Source: DASRWD01 sp044507975 (GTDB taxonomy: Bacteria > Deinococcota > Deinococci > Deinococcales > Trueperaceae). From it: a DNA stretch of 7,779 nt. Position numbers and translations under genes: made by a program. How positions within the stretch are numbered: the first letter of the stretch is position 1; every line of letters begins with the position of its first letter. This document shows, in pieces, positions 5,202 to 7,779 of this stretch. Under the pieces are notes generated by a model. The model saw nothing but the letters and a program-made list of their open reading frames with translations, did no database searches and was not told the origin of the DNA. The DNA lies in the NCBI GenBank assembly GCA_044507975.1, contig JBIQIQ010000114.1, positions 1 through 7,779 of the forward strand, read 5' to 3'.

Positions 5202-6700
5202 CCACGCTTCTTCCACTCGCTCTGCCCCTGGCGGGCGCCCTGCTCGTCTCCCTGGCGGGCGGCCGCCGCTCGCTCGTGATCGCCCTCGCGATGGCGAGCA
5301 CGCTGGCGACCTTCCTGGCGGCGCTGCTGCTGCCTGGCGCCACGCCCCTCGAGTGGGCCTGGCTGCCGGGCCTTGGCGCCAGCTTCGCGCTCGACCCCGG
5401 GGGCGCTGCCTCCGTCCTCGTCGTCGTCGTGGCCCTCGTCATGCTGCCGACCACGCTCTTCGCCGCGCTGACGGTCGAGGAGCGCCCCGGGCGGTTCGTC
5501 GCCTGGCTGCTGCTGGCGCAGGCCGGCCTCGCCGGCATCTTCATGGCCCGCGACCTCCTGCTCTTCTACGTCTTCTGGGAGGGCACGCTCATCCCCAGCC
5601 TGCTGCTGCTGGGCGCCTACGGCCTCGCCGACCGGCGGGCCGCGACGCTCAAGTACCTCGCGTACGCGGTGAGCGGCTCGTTCGTGATGCTCGTCAGCAT
5701 CCTCGCCCTCAAGTCACTGTCGGGCGCCGCCACCTTCCACATCGAGGACCTCGTGCTGGCAGCGCGCGGTCTCGGGGTCGACACCCAGGCCTGGCTCTTC
5801 GCCGGGCTGGCGCTCGGGATGGCCGTCAAGGTGCCGCTGTGGCCGCTCCACTCCTGGCTCGTGGACCTCAACGACCAGAACCACCCCTCGGGGGCGGCCG
5901 ACGTGCTGGGCACCCTCTACAAGGTCGGGGGCTACGGCTTCTTCGCCTGGGCGATCCCCGTGCTGCCGCTCGGTGCCGAGCGCCTCGCTCCGCTGTTCAT
6001 CGCGCTGGGCGCCTTCACCGCCGTCTACGGGGCCGTGGTGGCCACCAGCCAAACGAGCCTCAAGCGGCTCCTCGCCTACGCGTCGCTCTCACACATGGGC
6101 ATCGTCGCGGTCGGGGTCTTCGGGCTGCACGTGGCCGGACTCAACGGGGCCATCTACCTCCTCGCCGCCCAGATGCTCTCGACGGGTGGCCTCTTCATCG
6201 TCAGCGGCATGCTCTACGCCCGGCGCCGCTCCTTCGACCTCGACGCGTACGGCGGTATCGCCAAGAGCGCGCCCGCGCTCTCGGCGCTGGCGCTGTTCCT
6301 GGTGTTCGCGTTCATCGGCGTGCCGGGCCTGGCCAACTTCCCAGGCGAGTTCCTCAGCCTGCTCGGCGCCTACCAGACCTCGCCCTTCGCCGCCGTCGTC
6401 GCCACCCTGGCCGTCATCGGCGCGGGCGTCTTCGGCGTCAACGCGTACCAGCGCCTCTTCCTCGGACCGCAGGCCACGCCTGCTCGCGAGGTGAGCCCGA
6501 CCGAGCTCTACGTGCTCGTTCCGTTCGTCGCCGGCGTGCTGTGGCTGGGCCTGGCGCCCGCTCCGCAGCTCGAGCGCATCGAGAGCCAGGCGCAGGTGGC
6601 CGTCCTGCAGCTCGCCGAGGACCCGCCCGGCGGCGCGGCAGGCGAGGAGCTCGCCGAGGCCGGCGCGGCGCGCGGCCTGGCCGGAGGAGGGACGCGGTGA
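5198..6700 (+). CDS. nuoM: NADH-quinone oxidoreductase subunit M (Thermus-type)
   Basis: NuoM (Nqo13, ND4 homologue) is the middle antiporter-like proton-pumping subunit. The protein is 500 aa with about 14 membrane helices. The charged residues expected for pumping are present: Glu128 in YVFWEGTLIPS, Lys211 in GMAVKVPLWPLHSW, His218, Lys242 in GTLYKVGGYG, His299 in ASLSHMG and Glu384 in NFPGEFLSLLGAY. After helix 7 the common WLPDAH.EAPT.GS motif is replaced by WLVDLNDQNHPSGAADVLG (220-238), which resembles Thermus Nqo13 (NHPSG.AD.LGTLYKVG) from memory. The GTG start at 5198 overlaps the nuoL stop (GTGA), with an AGGGGTG site at 5186-5192. The frame is open upstream inside nuoL, but that part is Arg/Gly-rich noise. 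The last 30 or so residues form an Ala/Gly/Glu-rich tail beyond the final helix. The stop overlaps nuoN by GTGA. Confidence 0.96.
   Translation: MTTLLPLALPLAGALLVSLAGGRRSLVIALAMASTLATFLAALLLPGATPLEWAWLPGLGASFALDPGGAASVLVVVVALVMLPTTLFAALTVEERPGRFVAWLLLAQAGLAGIFMARDLLLFYVFWEGTLIPSLLLLGAYGLADRRAATLKYLAYAVSGSFVMLVSILALKSLSGAATFHIEDLVLAARGLGVDTQAWLFAGLALGMAVKVPLWPLHSWLVDLNDQNHPSGAADVLGTLYKVGGYGFFAWAIPVLPLGAERLAPLFIALGAFTAVYGAVVATSQTSLKRLLAYASLSHMGIVAVGVFGLHVAGLNGAIYLLAAQMLSTGGLFIVSGMLYARRRSFDLDAYGGIAKSAPALSALALFLVFAFIGVPGLANFPGEFLSLLGAYQTSPFAAVVATLAVIGAGVFGVNAYQRLFLGPQATPAREVSPTELYVLVPFVAGVLWLGLAPAPQLERIESQAQVAVLQLAEDPPGGAAGEELAEAGAARGLAGGGTR
6683..6692 (+). promoter_or_regulatory. Ribosome binding site for nuoN
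   Basis: GGAGGAGGGA, the strongest Shine-Dalgarno in the window, lies inside the end of nuoM; its AGGAGG core ends 6 nt before the GTG at 6697. The same bases code for part of the Gly-rich nuoM C-terminus (AGGGTR), so the nuoM tail sequence is partly shaped by this signal. It fixes the nuoN start. Confidence 0.7.
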
Positions 6701-7779
6701 CGTTCCCACCCGTACTCGACGTCGACTGGGGCCACCTCGCCCCGGCTCTCACAGTCCTGGGGACGGCCGTCGTCGCGCTGCTGCTGGCCCTGTTCCAGCG
6801 CGACTCGCGGCTCACGGCCGCCGTCTCGCTCCTCGGCCTCGTGACGGCGTTCTTCTTCAACCTCGCCCTGTTCCTCTCCGACAGCGCGGGCGGGGCCAGC
6901 TTCGGCCTGCGCTACCTGGCCGACGTGCCGGCGCTCGCCTTCTCCTTCGTGATCATCGTCGGGGCGGCCATAGCGGTGCTGGTGAGCTACGACCAGCTGC
7001 GCAGGCTCGACATGGACCACCCCGAGTACTACCCGCTGATGCTCCTCTCGGCGCTCGGGGCGATGGTCATGGCATCCGCCGGCGACCTGATCACGCTCGT
7101 CCTCGGCCTCGAGATCCTCTCGCTGCCTGTCTACGTGCTGTCGGCGTGGCGCACACATGACCGGCAGTCGGAGGAGGCCGGCATGAAGTACTTCCTGCTT
7201 GGCGCCTTCGGCTCCGCGGTCCTGATCTACGGCGCCGCGCTGCTGTACGGCGCCTCTGGCAGCTTCGTGTACGAGCACGTCGTCGCCGCGCTCGCCCAGG
7301 GCTCCGTGCTCTCGCTCGCGACGGTCGGCGCGGCGCTCGTGCTGGCCGGGCTCGGCTTCAAGGCCGCGCTCGCCCCGTTCCACCAGTGGTCGCCGGACGT
7401 CTACACCGGCGCTCCCACGCCGGTCGTGACGTTCATGAGCGTCGTCGTGAAGGCCGCGGCCTTCGCTGCCCTGATCCGCGTCGCCGCCGCCATCGTGCCG
7501 GAGGTCGCGCCGTGGCTCACGACCGCGCTCGCCGTGTCGGTCGCCGCGACGATGGTCATCGGCAACCTCGGCGCACTGATGCAGCGCGGCGTCAAGCGCA
7601 TGCTCGCCTACTCGGCGGTCGCGCACGCCGGCTACCTGGGGCTGGCAGTCCTCGCTCCGAACCACGGCGGCGTGGAGGCCGCGGTCTGGTACCTGACCGC
7701 CTACGCCCTCATGAACGCGGGCGCCTTCGCGGTCCTGTCGCTGATGGTCGACGGCAACGACCGCGGCGACGACATCGAG
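6697..7779 (+). CDS. nuoN: NADH-quinone oxidoreductase subunit N (partial at 3' end)
   Basis: NuoN (Nqo14, ND2 homologue) is the antiporter-like pumping subunit nearest to NuoJ and NuoK. The visible 361 codons are open to the window end with no stop; the full protein is usually about 430-490 aa, so the last few helices are missing. The protein begins VTFPPVLDVDWGHLAPAL. Conserved residues: Glu139 in GLEILSLPVYVLSAW, Lys164 in AGMKYFLLGAFGSA, Lys222 in GFKAALAPFHQWSPDVYTGA, Lys252 in VVVKAAAFAAL and Lys300 in GVKRMLAYSAVAHAGY. The first four correspond to E. coli Glu133, Lys158, Lys217 and Lys247. The distal lysine (E. coli Lys395) would lie beyond the window. The GTG start overlaps the nuoM stop (GTGA) and follows a strong GGAGGAGGGA site. 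nuoN normally ends the operon in this gene order, so a terminator may lie just downstream. Confidence 0.96.
   Translation, partial: MTFPPVLDVDWGHLAPALTVLGTAVVALLLALFQRDSRLTAAVSLLGLVTAFFFNLALFLSDSAGGASFGLRYLADVPALAFSFVIIVGAAIAVLVSYDQLRRLDMDHPEYYPLMLLSALGAMVMASAGDLITLVLGLEILSLPVYVLSAWRTHDRQSEEAGMKYFLLGAFGSAVLIYGAALLYGASGSFVYEHVVAALAQGSVLSLATVGAALVLAGLGFKAALAPFHQWSPDVYTGAPTPVVTFMSVVVKAAAFAALIRVAAAIVPEVAPWLTTALAVSVAATMVIGNLGALMQRGVKRMLAYSAVAHAGYLGLAVLAPNHGGVEAAVWYLTAYALMNAGAFAVLSLMVDGNDRGDDIE

Noticed and set aside
3093..5216. 707-codon open frame on the minus strand, longer than nuoL itself
   Set aside because: It lies antisense to nuoL and part of nuoK. Its product is dominated by His, Asp, Glu, Gln and Arg with no domain, the usual mirror of a GC-rich membrane-protein gene. 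nuoL has every family motif in the other strand.
6508..7665. 385-codon minus-strand open frame over nuoN
   Set aside because: It is antisense to nuoN, with charged, repetitive composition typical of shadow frames in this GC-rich window.
1..7779. Hidden mobile element, CRISPR array, RNA gene or novel defence system
   Set aside because: Nearly every base belongs to a recognised complex I gene. No inverted repeats, spaced repeats, tRNA-like folds or foreign base composition stood out, and the only repeat is the gap artefact.

Overview
The window is a single plus-strand run of genes for respiratory complex I (proton-pumping NADH:quinone oxidoreductase, NDH-1). The order is nuoG (3' end only), nuoH, nuoI, nuoJ, nuoK, nuoL, nuoM, nuoN (5' part only). 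The DNA is very GC-rich (roughly 70% by eye, with G or C at most third codon positions). The gene order matches the nqo3-8-9-10-11-12-13-14 end of the Thermus thermophilus nqo operon. Several protein segments also look Thermus-like from memory: the NuoI stretch around its second ferredoxin motif, the NuoH loops, and the NuoM segment NHPSG..D.LGTLYKVG. This suggests a bacterium of the Deinococcota (Deinococcus-Thermus) line, possibly a high-GC mesophilic branch such as Trueperaceae. That placement is inference; no search was run. The gap and the contig-end structure suggest a draft or metagenome assembly.

Layout: 1-605 encodes the C-terminal 200 residues of NuoG (peripheral arm, Fe-S subunit with a molybdopterin-oxidoreductase-like fold). 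602-1630 is NuoH, the membrane subunit at the quinone site. 1655-2182 is NuoI, carrying two [4Fe-4S] clusters that pass electrons towards the quinone. 2226-2795 is NuoJ and 2947-3270 is NuoK, small membrane subunits of the proton path. 3267-5201, 5198-6700 and 6697-7779 are NuoL, NuoM and NuoN, the three antiporter-like proton-pumping subunits. NuoN is cut by the window end after 361 codons.

The genes are packed for translational coupling. G/H, J/K, L/M and M/N overlap by GTGA and K/L overlaps by ATGA. Only H/I (24 nt) and I/J (43 nt) have spacers, and the I/J spacer is spanned by a 15-codon mini-ORF touching both neighbours. Every complete gene and nuoG end in TGA, and five of seven visible starts are GTG. 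No promoter, terminator, RNA gene, mobile element or CRISPR array was seen.

The most useful anomaly is technical. The 100-N gap at 2831-2930 is flanked by an exact 55-bp repeat (2776-2830 and 2931-2985). The two contigs therefore very probably overlap, and the gap is not real. Removing 155 bases (2831-2985) restores the normal nuoJ-nuoK junction. Nothing here looks like an undescribed system; it is a well-conserved core respiratory operon.
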